Source of the DNA: JBALVT01 sp965262875 | Lineage (GTDB): Bacteria; Pseudomonadota; Gammaproteobacteria; Pseudomonadales; Halieaceae | Length of the DNA stretch: 64,000 bases | Assembly: GCA_965262875.1 (NCBI GenBank) | Contig: OZ253569.1 | Span: 5,704,001 to 5,768,000 of the forward strand | Direction: 5' to 3' | Shown: piece by piece, positions 1-9,271 of the stretch | Numbering within the stretch: the stretch's first letter is position 1 | Layout of the letters: each line of letters starts with the position of its first letter | Notes under the pieces: generated by a model | What the model was told of the DNA's origin: nothing | Databases searched by the model: none | The model's input: only the letters and a program-made list of their open reading frames with translations | Position numbers and translations under genes: made by a program

Positions 1-915
1 CGGCCAAAAAAGGGAAAGCCAGTTGTTCCCTGGCATTCCATTACTTGCTCTCCCTCCCCATTGACCAACATCAACTTGGAGGTAGGTACGTCTCCAGCGC
101 CCACATCCACATATTTGCGCAATTCCAGTGTGCCCTCGGTGCCGACAATAAAGGTTCGCCCGTCGCCCCAAGTGCGCAGTCCGTCCGGTGTAAACCAATC
201 AACCCGACAATAAAAAGAGGCGCCGTTATCGCCCGTGAGAGAAATCTCCCCGAAGTCTTCCAGACCTGGCCTGTCAGCATTCGCCATGTTGGCAACTCTG
301 GCAAAGTTAACCTTGGCATCGCTACAACTAGCGTAGGTAAGAAACTGCTCTACCTGGTGAGAGCCAATATCGGTAAGAATCCCGCCGTAGCGAGACTTGT
401 CAAAGAACCAATCGGGCCGAGTAGATTTAGACAGTCTGTGAGGCGCGAGATTTAAAACCTGTACAACATTGCCGACAGCTCCTTGCTCTATTAACGCCCC
501 TGCGCGCCATGCGGCATCATTGTGCAGGCGTTCGGCGTAGTAGACCATGTTACTTGGCGCCTGTTGCGGCTACGACGTCGCGGGCATCCTCAAGCTGAAG
601 TAAGGAAGTAAAAGGAGATTTATCCGTAAAATAATCTTTGCCTGCTTGCATTACCGCAGTGCCAATCGCAGCCCGCTCGCTTGGGACGGCGGCGCTGGCG
701 ACCAACTTTATATCGGGATCTTCCAGGATAGTGCGGAAGTTGGGCGCAACCTGAGCCTGCGGAAAATGCTCCAGGAAAGTTTGGACACGCCCGGGATCAG
801 GGTCGTAGACCCACTTTATTGTCGCTCCGGAATCTCGCAGGCCATTACACTGCCCATGGATATGCCCGTGGTCGTGAAACGCCGCCGCTATCTGAAACTC
901 TCCGGGAGCAACCAC
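1..915 (-). pseudogene. Gfo/Idh/MocA-family oxidoreductase, frameshifted, runs off window start
   Basis: This encodes an NAD(P)-dependent sugar or cyclitol oxidoreductase of the Gfo/Idh/MocA family. The N-terminal part (550-915) has DHGHIHG, the YDPDP stretch and the KSPFTSL motif and ends at a TAA at 550-552. The next frame continues at once as MVYYAERLHNDAAWR and then TDIGSHQVEQF, with no stop down to base 1. Removing one base from the AA of TAAC would restore K-Y-M-V-Y-Y, the usual sequence there. The gene may truly start at an ATG at 970, overlapping the preceding gene's stop, in which case a second shift lies in the T5 tract at 955-959; the GTG at 913-915 is only the first start in the present frame. 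The family is clear; the substrate is not known. Confidence 0.75.
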
Positions 916-960
916 CGGTTGAACAGAGGCTGTTGGCGCGTAACTGGCCCCGTCTTTTTA

Positions 961-1469
961 CTACCCCCATCCCAGTTTAATCGCGGTGCTATACGTTACG
1001 CTAGCGAGCACCACTTAAATACAGACAATCATCGCTGTATTGAGCACTGCTGCTCTGCCTCCAGCGGGAGAGTCCTGCCCCAGATAATCGGGGCGATTGT
1101 TCAGTACCAGCCAACCCAAATACGCAATGGGTAACAGCAATCCGCAAATGGCCGAGGTGGGCAAAACCACATATGCACCCATAGTGGACCATACAAATAC
1201 GCCCAACACAGCGGGCGTCGGCAACAGCAATGCGAGACGGTATTGGTGCGAGTTGTGCTCCCAGCCAAACATCTCCGCCGCAGCTGAGCCACAGCAAAGC
1301 ATGTGCATCACTAAAGAACCTACTGCCATACCCAGAACGCCGAAGGCGAATATCAGCCTTCCAGTAACCTCACCCAGACCAACCTGAGCAAACATTGTGC
1401 CGGCTTGCACAGGGCTTAATTTACCCTGAATATCCAGATCGGAGCCATAAAACGCACCTGCCGCCGCGA
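961..1469 (-). pseudogene. Remnant of a polytopic transporter, Nramp-like C-terminal half
   Basis: An open frame encodes several hydrophobic helices, including LLLPTPAVLGVFVW and TSAICGLLLPIAYLGWLVL, which resemble the C-terminal half of Nramp-type divalent-metal-transporter-like proteins often linked to Gfo/Idh genes. The family assignment is from memory of similar sequences and is moderate. The frame is stopped by TAA at 1015-1017, but the same frame continues as VVLASVTYSTAIKLGWG to a TAG at 961-963, so the first stop looks like a nonsense mutation inside the last helix. The N-terminal half is absent: the reading frame emerges at about 1469 from inside another gene, which points to a deletion that fused the two. 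Confidence 0.5.
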
Positions 1470-2164
1470 ATAAATACACCCGTTGCACCATTGGCATACT
1501 GAAAATAGGCGGTTGCCTCATCCTCTACTTCGATGTCGTGGTATTTCCCAAAGCCGCAAAAACCCTGTACAGAGATCGGCACGCCACACAGCCACTGCAG
1601 AATGTCGATATTGTGAATGCATTGGTTCAGGAGCAGTCCGCCGCCTTCGCCGCGCCAGGTTGCGCGCCAGCCGGATGTCTGGAAATACACCTCGGGGCGA
1701 AACCAGTTAGTCATGGTCCAGTGGCTGCGTTGCAGTTCTCCCAGAGCGCCCTGCTCAAGCAAATCTTTCATCTTGCGAAACACCGGGGATACCCGCTGGT
1801 TTAGCATAAGACCAAATACTTGATCGGAAGATGCCGCCGCCAGCAACTCCTCCCCTTCGGCCACGGATAAGCCCATCGGTTTTTCCATGAGCACATGCAA
1901 GCCCTTGGCGAGTGCGTACAAACCTATTTCAAGGTGGCTCATTGTAGGCGTGGCAATCAGCACTGCGTCGCAACTGCCTGAGTCTATAAGTTCACGGAAG
2001 TCGTTAAAGAATAAAGCCCCGTTAAGGTCTTCTGCAGCAGAACCACTTCGTGCGCAGACTGCAGTAACAACGCAGTTGCCAGCCCCTCCACCGTGAATAT
2101 GGCCAATGTGCTGGCGCCCGATATTGCCCAGGCCAATGACACCCAAGCGCAGAGCGTCACTCAC
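1421..2164 (-). pseudogene. Second Gfo/Idh/MocA oxidoreductase, C-terminus lost by deletion
   Basis: This is a dinucleotide-binding oxidoreductase of the Gfo/Idh/MocA family. It has the N-terminal glycine motif GVIGLGNIGRQH, the MEKPMGLS motif with the catalytic-type EKP, and FQTSGWRATWRGEGGG followed by HNIDILQWLCG. It starts at a GTG at 2164 that overlaps the stop of the upstream cytochrome tail (GTGA). Homology holds to YANGATGVFI at about 1469; the remaining residues to the stop at 1421 read into transporter sequence in the wrong frame. Roughly the last third of the usual 350-380 residue protein is missing. It is probably non-functional, and the substrate cannot be predicted. Confidence 0.75.
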
Positions 2165-5100
2165 GTATTAATCCTGTGCACGTTTGACCGGCACTTTTTC
2201 AGCGCCGCAAGATTGTCGTCGTCAAGATGCGCCATGTGCCCGTGGGGTGGCATTAACCCATCCCATATTTCACCGTCGATTTCGACGGGGCCGTTCATAC
2301 CTTGCAATATAATGCGACCCAGCCATTCCGGTGGACCCCAGCACCCAGGGCGAGTTGGCCAGTGCGGGCGCGAGCCCGGCGATGCCAGCGCCTTGGGCAC
2401 CGTGGCAGGTGCCGCATTGCGCGTAAAAGGTTTTAACCCTTTGCCATCAGCGCCAATTGCTCTGGGCCCAGCGGTGTAACGCCCAGGGCCAGTTCATCAC
2501 CGGGCCAGGTGAACGCTGCGCGACCCGCCAAGCGCGCCGGCCACAAAGGGTTGCTTTCGCCAATTGAACTATCGGCGAAAATAGCTGGCACCGATTCAAG
2601 TGGCGCCGGAGTGAAGGAACTTGTACTCGTCAAACCTCTAAAGCCGTCCAGCATCGCAATTTGCTGCCAGTCCAGGTCACCGCGCCGTGACCCCACAAGA
2701 CCCAGCAAGTCGTTTAAGGCTGGATTCGCCGCTTCATCCGAAGTCAGATCGTCACGCATTGTGCGATAGGCATTTGCCGCCAGCGTTGCAAGCAGGGTCT
2801 GGGTAGCCTCGTTGGCCTCACCCAAACCCTTGCTGTCGAGAGCCTCGGTAAGGAATTCAAACTCTACTCCCCGCGCAGATCTAATCACCGCCTGACGCAC
2901 ATATTCGCTGTTCGATTGAGTAAGGAGAATGTCGAGAAGTCGGCTACGTACCGCAGGCTGCTTAGCATAATCCCCGAGCGTAAATGCCAGTTGCATCTGC
3001 AATTGCTCCGGCGCATCACTCAAGATTGCGGCAACGGCCAGCATATCTTGCGCGAGCAGGGTCGAACGCCCCGCCCGCAAAGTTTGATGTTGGCGCTGCG
3101 GGTCATCAATAGCCAAGAGTTCCAGCACTGTTTTTCTGCTTAACTCACCGCGCCCGTGCAACGTCCACAAAGCGTGTATAGCAGCGAGGGTATCGTCACC
3201 TTTGGCAATCGAGTTTAGTGTCGACTGGGCAGCTGTGCCACGGACCAGCAACAGTCGCTGAGCCGTGTCACGCACCCAACCATTGGAATGAGACAAATAG
3301 CCAGCGAGCTGCGAATCGCTAGCCTCAGCCAGCTTGGGTCCCACCCGATCAGAATGACCACTGGTATGACGCACCCGCCAGATACGACCGCGCCCTAAAG
3401 GCTTGTCCAACTGTCGCTGGAAAATCTGTTCACGCAATTCGTCTGTTAAAAAATGTTGGTCTTGGGCAATTCCACGATACATATCGATGACATACAAAGC
3501 GCCGTCGGGACCATTCATCGCATCCACAGGCCGAAAACGTTCATCTGTGGAGGCCAGAAACTCTCGCTTGCCCCAGGTTTCATCGTCATACAGTTGATGT
3601 TCAGCTTTCAGGTTCATACCCTCCTCAACGAGGGAGATCTGCGCAACCACATTGGCGGCAACCTCAGGCACAAACACATTGTTTCTATAGCCGAGCGGAA
3701 ATTGATCACCGCGATAAGAAACCAAGCCACTCACCCCGGTGGCCTTGTGCAGGCGCCCGTCTTTGCGCAGGGTATCCGGTAGATAGGCCCGGTTAACACC
3801 CGGATTGACTCGCACTGAAAACACTTCACTGAGCGCAGTCAGATTAGCACCCAAGCCAGCAAAGGAATCGCCGCGGCCCGCTGTGACGATATCCTCGGCG
3901 GCAAACAGGTCGGCTTGAACCCAGGTTGAATTATGGTTGTAAAGCACACGCCCATAATTATCTCGGGTAATACCCCACTGCCCACGAAACACACTCTCTT
4001 CAACCTGAAGCTCGCCCTCTATGATTCGGTGCTTACGTGCAGATTTCGAGTTGTATAACCAGTTGTCCAGCCCCTGGCGAAGCCCGTTTTCAAGATGCTC
4101 GACACTCGCAGCATCGACGTCCGGAGCGTAGTCGCCAACACGTTTTTTGTGGGTGCATGAAGCCTCGCGTGAGGGCAGTTCACACAACCAGAGGTTGGGG
4201 GGTTCGCCAATTAAAATCCCTTCGTTGACCACTGCAACGGCCCGGGGATTGACTAGCTTACCGAGGAAAACCTCGCTGGTGTCCATACGGCCATCGCCAT
4301 CAGTGTCTTCCAGACGCACGACCTGCCCCACCGGCTCATTGCGTCCCGTGCCGTAGGCATCGGGCATGTATCCCCGTAGTTCAACAACATAGAGGCGTCC
4401 GTACTCATCCCGGGACATTGCCACGGGATCTTCTACCAACGGCTCGGCGGCTACCAACTCGACCTCAAACCCGGGCGCAACGCGAAAATCGACCACCGCC
4501 TGCTCGGGAGTTAAGACCGGAGCGGGTTTAGTATCCAGTGTCTGGTAAAACAACACTTCATTGCTTTTTTCCTTGAGATCGAACCAGCGCAATTCGGTCA
4601 CTTCAAAATGATCACCACAGCGAGCCGGTTCAATAACAAATTGGCCGCGCGATTCCAAGGCGAGGTCCTCGAGTCGGGCAACATCGCGCTCACCCACACT
4701 CATGGTTACCTGATTGCCAACCGTAACCAAGGTTAGTTCTTGATGATCGGCCTTATCGAGTTCAACTGCTTCGAGCACCGTTTCACTGTCGGCGCTCACC
4801 CATTTCGCTTGAGCATGATCTGCAAATACACTCATTTCGACATAAGAGGCGCCGTGCCCGTCGCCAGCGCTCTGGCGCACGCGTACGGTGGTGGCGTGTT
4901 CGCAAGCCGGTACGGTCATTCGCACAAGTGCATCATCGAGCTGACGTCTGGCTGCGCGCGCTTCGGCTTTATCTTCTAAGGATGCCAACCACCCTCGCCT
5001 GGCTTCGTCGTAAACTCCACCGCTCCAGGAACGTTCTGACGCGTCCAACTCAAATTGGTAGCCATAGGCGCGGCCGGTATCGGGGCGCGCCTCCGCTCGA

Positions 5101-5408
5101 AACAACACACCGGAATTTCCAAACTGCTCCCAACGCATTTGTAGCTTTAAAGTAAAATCGCCAAAAGATTGGTCGGTTCTAAGAAATGTATTATCGCCCG
5201 GTCCCCGCCTACCGATGATTTCCTCGCCGGCAGCTTCGAATGTCGCCTCGCCGCCGATGACTGACCATCCCGCGAGACAAATGCCGTCGTAGAGAAGGGT
5301 AAAACCCTCATCCACTTCAAATCCAGGCTCGAAATCAGCCACGAAATACCAGTAAAAGCCAGAGTCTGCGAGAATCGCCGCCAGAAGAACAACAATACTT
5401 TTGCTCAT
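2161..5408 (-). pseudogene. PVC-type heme-binding dehydrogenase-like protein with DUF1080 and cytochrome c domains, frameshifted
   Basis: This is a large exported protein. A hydrophobic N-terminus is followed by a DUF1080/3-keto-disaccharide hydrolase-like beta-sandwich (about residues 30-270), a PVC-type membrane-bound-dehydrogenase beta-propeller domain (about 300-690, starting FRVAPGFEVELVAAEPLVEDP), and HEAT-like helical repeats. The main frame ends at 2433, just before the expected cytochrome c. That domain continues in the next frame as FYAQCGTCHGAQGAG (heme motif CGTCH) after one extra G in the GGG tract (plus-strand CCC 2437-2439), then shifts again at the C4 tract 2336-2339 into PPEWLGRIILQG. 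The last residues of the heme domain look truncated before TGA at 2161. Such proteins accompany Gfo/Idh enzymes in sugar oxidation; electron transfer through heme c is inferred. Confidence 0.7.
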
Positions 5409-5594
5409 GGATACCTGCTAAGGCAGCGGAATTTTAATTATAGGATAGCCAAATGGTCTAGTCTAAAATTGGTCTGACCACTTAATCACTATACGCGAAT
5501 GACCCACGCTGTAAAATCCCTGTAGGCGAATTGAGGCCTTATCAGCTTATCTTTGTATACCTATCTAGACTTCAATTGCCCGCAACACACTCGC

Positions 5595-5981
5595 TTATAA
5601 AACCGTCTTTAGCAGCCAGATGGCTGACACCAAATAAACCGGCAGAGTGCCTAACATTCCCAGAGCTCTCGGGATGGTCTTAGCTGGATTGGTCACAATG
5701 GTCAGGTAGTGAACAAACCTCGACAGAACCAACACTGCGCCCAGGCTGTGTAACCAGGTGGAGCCAGCGCCGTTGAGTTCCATCAGAATGAGGAGAACGA
5801 CTGCCAGGGGTACCGTCTCAACAAAGTTCGCCTGGGCCCGCATGCGCCTCGCCATCTCCTGGTCGCCGCCATCCATTATTAGAATATTGGTTTTGGCCCT
5901 GTAGGCGCCGACATAGGCGGTAAACGGAATAAACATTAAGCCGAGAACAGCGGCGTAAAGGGTGCTGACGGGTATAGACAT
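5595..5981 (-). CDS. MAPEG-family membrane protein
   Basis: This is a 128-residue protein with four predicted membrane helices, matching the size and topology of the MAPEG superfamily (membrane-associated proteins in eicosanoid and glutathione metabolism). The loop with RMRAQANFVETVPLAVVL carries the family's conserved N-F-x-E-x-x-P pattern. Bacterial members are presumed glutathione-dependent detoxification enzymes, but the substrate here is unknown. The ATG at 5981 has a good ribosome-binding site (AGGAGAG). It is transcribed divergently from an HxlR regulator across a short region with two dyad operators, so it is probably that regulator's target. Confidence 0.85.
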   Translation of the reverse strand: MSIPVSTLYAAVLGLMFIPFTAYVGAYRAKTNILIMDGGDQEMARRMRAQANFVETVPLAVVLLILMELNGAGSTWLHSLGAVLVLSRFVHYLTIVTNPAKTIPRALGMLGTLPVYLVSAIWLLKTVL

Positions 5982-6004
5982 AGAACTCTCCTGGAATATT
6001 TATT

Positions 6005-6054
6005 ACTTGCGAAATGCAAGTTAAACTTGCCGTAACTACTTGTACATTGCAAGT
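6005..6054. promoter_or_regulatory. Double dyad operator, probable HxlR-family binding sites
   Basis: Two 17-base imperfect palindromes, ACTTGCGAAATGCAAGT (6005-6021) and ACTTGTACATTGCAAGT (6038-6054), share ACTTG/CAAGT half-sites, and their centres are 33 bases apart, about three helical turns. A further ACTTGC half-site lies at 6025-6030. They sit between the divergent MAPEG and HxlR genes, the usual place for autoregulated operators. The repeats are directly visible; binding by the neighbouring HxlR protein is inferred. Confidence 0.7.
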
Positions 6055-6074
6055 ATTAATTCAATAATTTGCCT

Positions 6075-6524
6075 ATGGACGAGAGCACAATATCAGTTTC
6101 ATCAAATACGACCCCTTGCTGCCCTATTGACCACGCGATGCTGCTCTTTGGTGACCGCTGGTCGCTGCTGCTTATCAGGGACATGCTCTTTGGGGGAAAG
6201 CGGCGATATAAAGAGTTTCTTGCTTCACCCGAAGGTATATCAACAAATATTCTCGCAAACCGGTTAAAACAGCTTCAACAATATGCCCTGGTGCAAAAAT
6301 TTCCCGACCCTTGTGACGGTAAAGCATCAATCTATATTCCGACCGGGGAGGGAATTGCGCTGGCCCCCGTGCTGACCGAGCTCATTCGCTGGGGTATGGC
6401 AAACAAGCAGCAGTGCGTAATACCCGACGCAATTTCGACAGCCCTTGCAGATCCGAACTACGATTTTACGGCCGGGCTGCTGACGGCCATAGCGGCAGAG
6501 AGGAGCGCACTCATCCAATCCTAA
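6075..6524 (+). CDS. HxlR-family winged-helix transcriptional regulator
   Basis: This is a small (about 149-residue) regulator with the HxlR DNA-binding domain. The typical N-terminal cysteine precedes IDHAMLLFGDRWSLLLIRDM, followed by RRYKEFLASPEGISTNILANRL, the recognition-helix region, and a wing. HxlR proteins act as dimers and often respond to electrophiles or aldehydes through the N-terminal Cys; here there is a CC pair at about residues 15-16. I chose the ATG at 6075 over the TTG two codons upstream. It is divergent from the MAPEG gene and flanked by palindromes that it probably binds. Confidence 0.85.
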   Translation: MDESTISVSSNTTPCCPIDHAMLLFGDRWSLLLIRDMLFGGKRRYKEFLASPEGISTNILANRLKQLQQYALVQKFPDPCDGKASIYIPTGEGIALAPVLTELIRWGMANKQQCVIPDAISTALADPNYDFTAGLLTAIAAERSALIQS

Positions 6525-6551
6525 GAATCTACTTGCTTTGAATGTGTAAAT

Positions 6552-6570
6552 AGGAATAATAAGCATTCTC
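6552..6570. promoter_or_regulatory. Fur-box-like sequence upstream of the iron ABC operon
   Basis: AGGAATAATAAGCATTCTC matches 13 of 19 positions of the classical Fur consensus GATAATGATAATCATTATC, aligned without gaps. It lies 33 bases upstream of the start codon of the ferric-iron binding-protein gene. The position and function of the operon support iron-responsive repression, but the match is partial. Confidence 0.45.
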
Positions 6571-6602
6571 AACAAAGACTACCTGCACACAGGAACCCCA
6601 TA

Positions 6603-7646
6603 ATGTTCGCTCAGCTTCAATCCGCTCCTCGCGGCGCTTTAGCTTTATTTTTTGTTTGTGTGTTCAACCTGGGGTTCAGTCCCGCCACGACATCAGCCGA
6701 GGTCAACATATACTCGGCCAGGCAGGAAGCTTTAATAAAGCCCTTGCTCGACAATTTCACCACTGAAACTGGCATTACAGTGAATCTCGTTACCGGAAAG
6801 GGCGACGCCCTGCTCACCCGCCTGCAAAGCGAAGGCCGAAACTCTCCTGCAGACGTACTACTGACAACCGATGTCGGACGCCTGTACCGAGCGCAGGAAG
6901 CCGGTGTATTGCAGCCGGTAAATTCACAGTACCTGGAAAGTCATATCCCCGCCCATCTGAGAAGCTCAGAATCATTTTGGTACGGTTTATCCATTCGTGC
7001 TCGTTTCATTGTCTACGCCAAAGATCGCGTAAAAGCCTCTGAATTAAGTAGCTATGAAGCACTTGCTGGTGATCAGTGGCGCAAGCGAATCTGTATTCGT
7101 TCCTCCAGTAACATTTACAATCAATCTCTAGTCGCGAGCATGATTGCCAATGAAGGAACGGAAAGTACTGATACCTGGCTGAAAGGGTTTGTAGCAAACT
7201 TTGCTCGTCCGCCTCAAGGCGGTGATCGAGACCAGATAAAAGCTGTCGCCGCGGGACAGTGTGATATCGCAGTTGTGAACAGCTACTATCTGGGAGCGAT
7301 GGCGAGCTCAGATGAAGAGAGCCAACGTGCCGCCGCCGCAAAAGTCGCCGTATTCTGGCCCGACCAACAATCCCGCGGAACCCATATCAATATTAGTGGC
7401 GCGGGAATCACTGCCTCTGCAAAACATGTTGCACAAGCTAAGCAACTGATCGAATTCCTGGCGAACGACGTATCCCAGCGCTGGTATGCGCAAACCAATA
7501 TGGAGTATCCAGTGCGCTCAGAGTTGGAAGCGAGCCCATTGTTACAATCCTGGGGCGACTACAAAGCGGATTCTCTAGAGGTTACCGAACTGGGCAAGCT
7601 CAACGCTCAAGCGGTGATGGCCATGGACAGGGCTCGTTGGAAATAA
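6603..7646 (+). CDS. Periplasmic ferric-iron-binding protein of an ABC transporter
   Basis: This 347-residue substrate-binding protein has a signal peptide of about 32 residues (ending near TTSAEV) and the typical mature start VNIYSARQEALIKPLLDNF of the FbpA/FutA/IdiA iron-binding family. Later family motifs include VTGKGDALLTRLQSEG, SPADVLLTTD and, near the C-terminus, the tyrosine region QRWYAQTNMEYPV; a YY pair in VNSYYLG is the usual ferric ligand pair. It delivers Fe(III) to the permease encoded next, whose TTG start overlaps the end of this gene. Uptake is probably iron-regulated through the Fur-like site upstream. Molybdate or thiamine binding is much less likely given these motifs. 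Confidence 0.88.
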   Translation: MFAQLQSAPRGALALFFVCVFNLGFSPATTSAEVNIYSARQEALIKPLLDNFTTETGITVNLVTGKGDALLTRLQSEGRNSPADVLLTTDVGRLYRAQEAGVLQPVNSQYLESHIPAHLRSSESFWYGLSIRARFIVYAKDRVKASELSSYEALAGDQWRKRICIRSSSNIYNQSLVASMIANEGTESTDTWLKGFVANFARPPQGGDRDQIKAVAAGQCDIAVVNSYYLGAMASSDEESQRAAAAKVAVFWPDQQSRGTHINISGAGITASAKHVAQAKQLIEFLANDVSQRWYAQTNMEYPVRSELEASPLLQSWGDYKADSLEVTELGKLNAQAVMAMDRARWK

Positions 7647-9271
7647 ACGCCCCCGCCTATCGCTGGCGGGCAACTCTGGTTGTTGTAGCACTCGTCATTT
7701 CAATCCCGGTGCTGACCGTGCTGGCCAGCTTAACCCAGACCTTTAGTGATGTATGGCAACACCTGCTCGACACTGTGCTCAGGGACTACATCACCAATTC
7801 CGCTTTGCTAGTGCTCGGGGTAGGATTTGGAACGGTGTTCCTGGGCGTGAGCGGTGCCTGGCTTACCGCAATGTGCAACTTCCCCGGCCGAAAATTCTTC
7901 AATTGGGCGCTGCTGTTACCGATGGCAATGCCCGCCTACATCATTGCCTATACCTATACCGGGTTGCTGGATTTTACCGGCCCCGTGCAGAGCGCCATTC
8001 GAGACTATTTTGAGCTGGGTTACGGCGACTATTGGTTTCCCGAAATACGTTCACTTGGCGGCGCGATATGCATGTTGTCACTGGTGCTCTATCCCTATGT
8101 GTATCTTTTGGCCCGGGTTGCTTTTATGGAGCAGTCAACAGCGGTGCTCGAAGCCAGTCGAAATTTGGGTAAGGGGCCGTGGCAAACGCTGTTCCAGGTC
8201 GGACTTCCAATGGCAAGGCCCGCTATCGTTGCGGGCACCAGTTTAGCCCTAATGGAAACCCTGGCGGACTACGGTACCGTGGATTACTTCGGTGTAAGTA
8301 CCTTCACTACAGGAATTTTTCGTACCTGGTATGGCTTGGGCGAACTACAAAGCGCTGCGCAATTGTCTGCTCTTTTGCTGGTATTTGTTTTTACCCTGAT
8401 GGTTCTGGAGCGCTGGTCTCGCCATCGCATCCGCTATCACCACACGTCCGCGCGTAACAAGCCTACGCGAATTCATCTTTCGGGTTGGCGCGCTACCACG
8501 TGTTTCTCCGGGTTGTTTGCAACGGTTTTCTTTGGCTTTATGCTACCGGCAGGCCAGCTGTTCGCCTGGGCAGCCAAAAAATGGCATTCGAATATCAATA
8601 GCGACTTTTTCTGGCTTATACTCAACAGCTTTGCGCTTGCCGCTACCGCCTCTTTGGTCTGTTTGCTAGTGGCGTTACTGCTCGGTTACGGCAAGCGGAT
8701 TCATCCGGGGAAATTGGAAAGGTCGGCAGCTCGCATATCCAGTATGGGCTATGCGGTTCCCGGCACGGTCATTGCTGTTGGCGTGCTGATACCCTTCGCC
8801 TGGATAGACAATCAGGTGGACGCGACAATGCGACAATTTTTTGATGTATCAACGGGATTGCTGCTCAGCGGCACGGTTGTCGCGCTAATTTTTGCCTACG
8901 TAGTGCGATTTTTGTCAGTATCGTTACAGAGTGTGGAGTCTGGTCTGCAAAAAATACGTCCCTCTATTGACGAGTCAGCCAGGTCTCTTGGGCAGCGACC
9001 CATCGGAGTTCTGCGGCACATACATTTGCCCATGTTGCGCGGCTCCGTATTAACCGCCCTATTACTTGTGTTTGTTGATGTGTTGAAAGAGCTTCCCACC
9101 ACGTTGATATTGCGGCCCTTCAATTTTAACACCCTGGCGGTACGCACTTATGAATTGGCTTCCGATGAACGCCTGGCTGATGCTGCGGCCCCGGCACTTG
9201 CGATCGTGCTTATCGGTTTACTGCCAGTCATCATAATGACCCGAACAATGATTCGAGATACGCACACGTGA
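7637..9271 (+). CDS. Ferric-iron ABC transporter permease, two fused domains
   Basis: This 544-residue inner-membrane permease has about twelve helices and two tandem binding-protein-dependent transport domains, the arrangement of FbpB. EAA-loop-type segments are visible as EASRNLGKGPWQTLFQVGLP (first half) and DESARSLGQRPIGVLRHIHL (second half); both contact the ATPase. The apparent start is a TTG at 7637 overlapping the upstream stop, which implies translational coupling. The 3' end overlaps the ATPase start by four bases (GTGA). It moves Fe(III) from the periplasmic carrier across the inner membrane. Confidence 0.88.
   Translation: MEINAPAYRWRATLVVVALVISIPVLTVLASLTQTFSDVWQHLLDTVLRDYITNSALLVLGVGFGTVFLGVSGAWLTAMCNFPGRKFFNWALLLPMAMPAYIIAYTYTGLLDFTGPVQSAIRDYFELGYGDYWFPEIRSLGGAICMLSLVLYPYVYLLARVAFMEQSTAVLEASRNLGKGPWQTLFQVGLPMARPAIVAGTSLALMETLADYGTVDYFGVSTFTTGIFRTWYGLGELQSAAQLSALLLVFVFTLMVLERWSRHRIRYHHTSARNKPTRIHLSGWRATTCFSGLFATVFFGFMLPAGQLFAWAAKKWHSNINSDFFWLILNSFALAATASLVCLLVALLLGYGKRIHPGKLERSAARISSMGYAVPGTVIAVGVLIPFAWIDNQVDATMRQFFDVSTGLLLSGTVVALIFAYVVRFLSVSLQSVESGLQKIRPSIDESARSLGQRPIGVLRHIHLPMLRGSVLTALLLVFVDVLKELPTTLILRPFNFNTLAVRTYELASDERLADAAAPALAIVLIGLLPVIIMTRTMIRDTHT

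Noticed and set aside
45..455. Plus-strand open frame of 136 codons at the window start
   Set aside because: The opposite strand encodes clear Gfo/Idh/MocA C-terminal motifs over the same bases; the plus-strand protein has no recognisable features.
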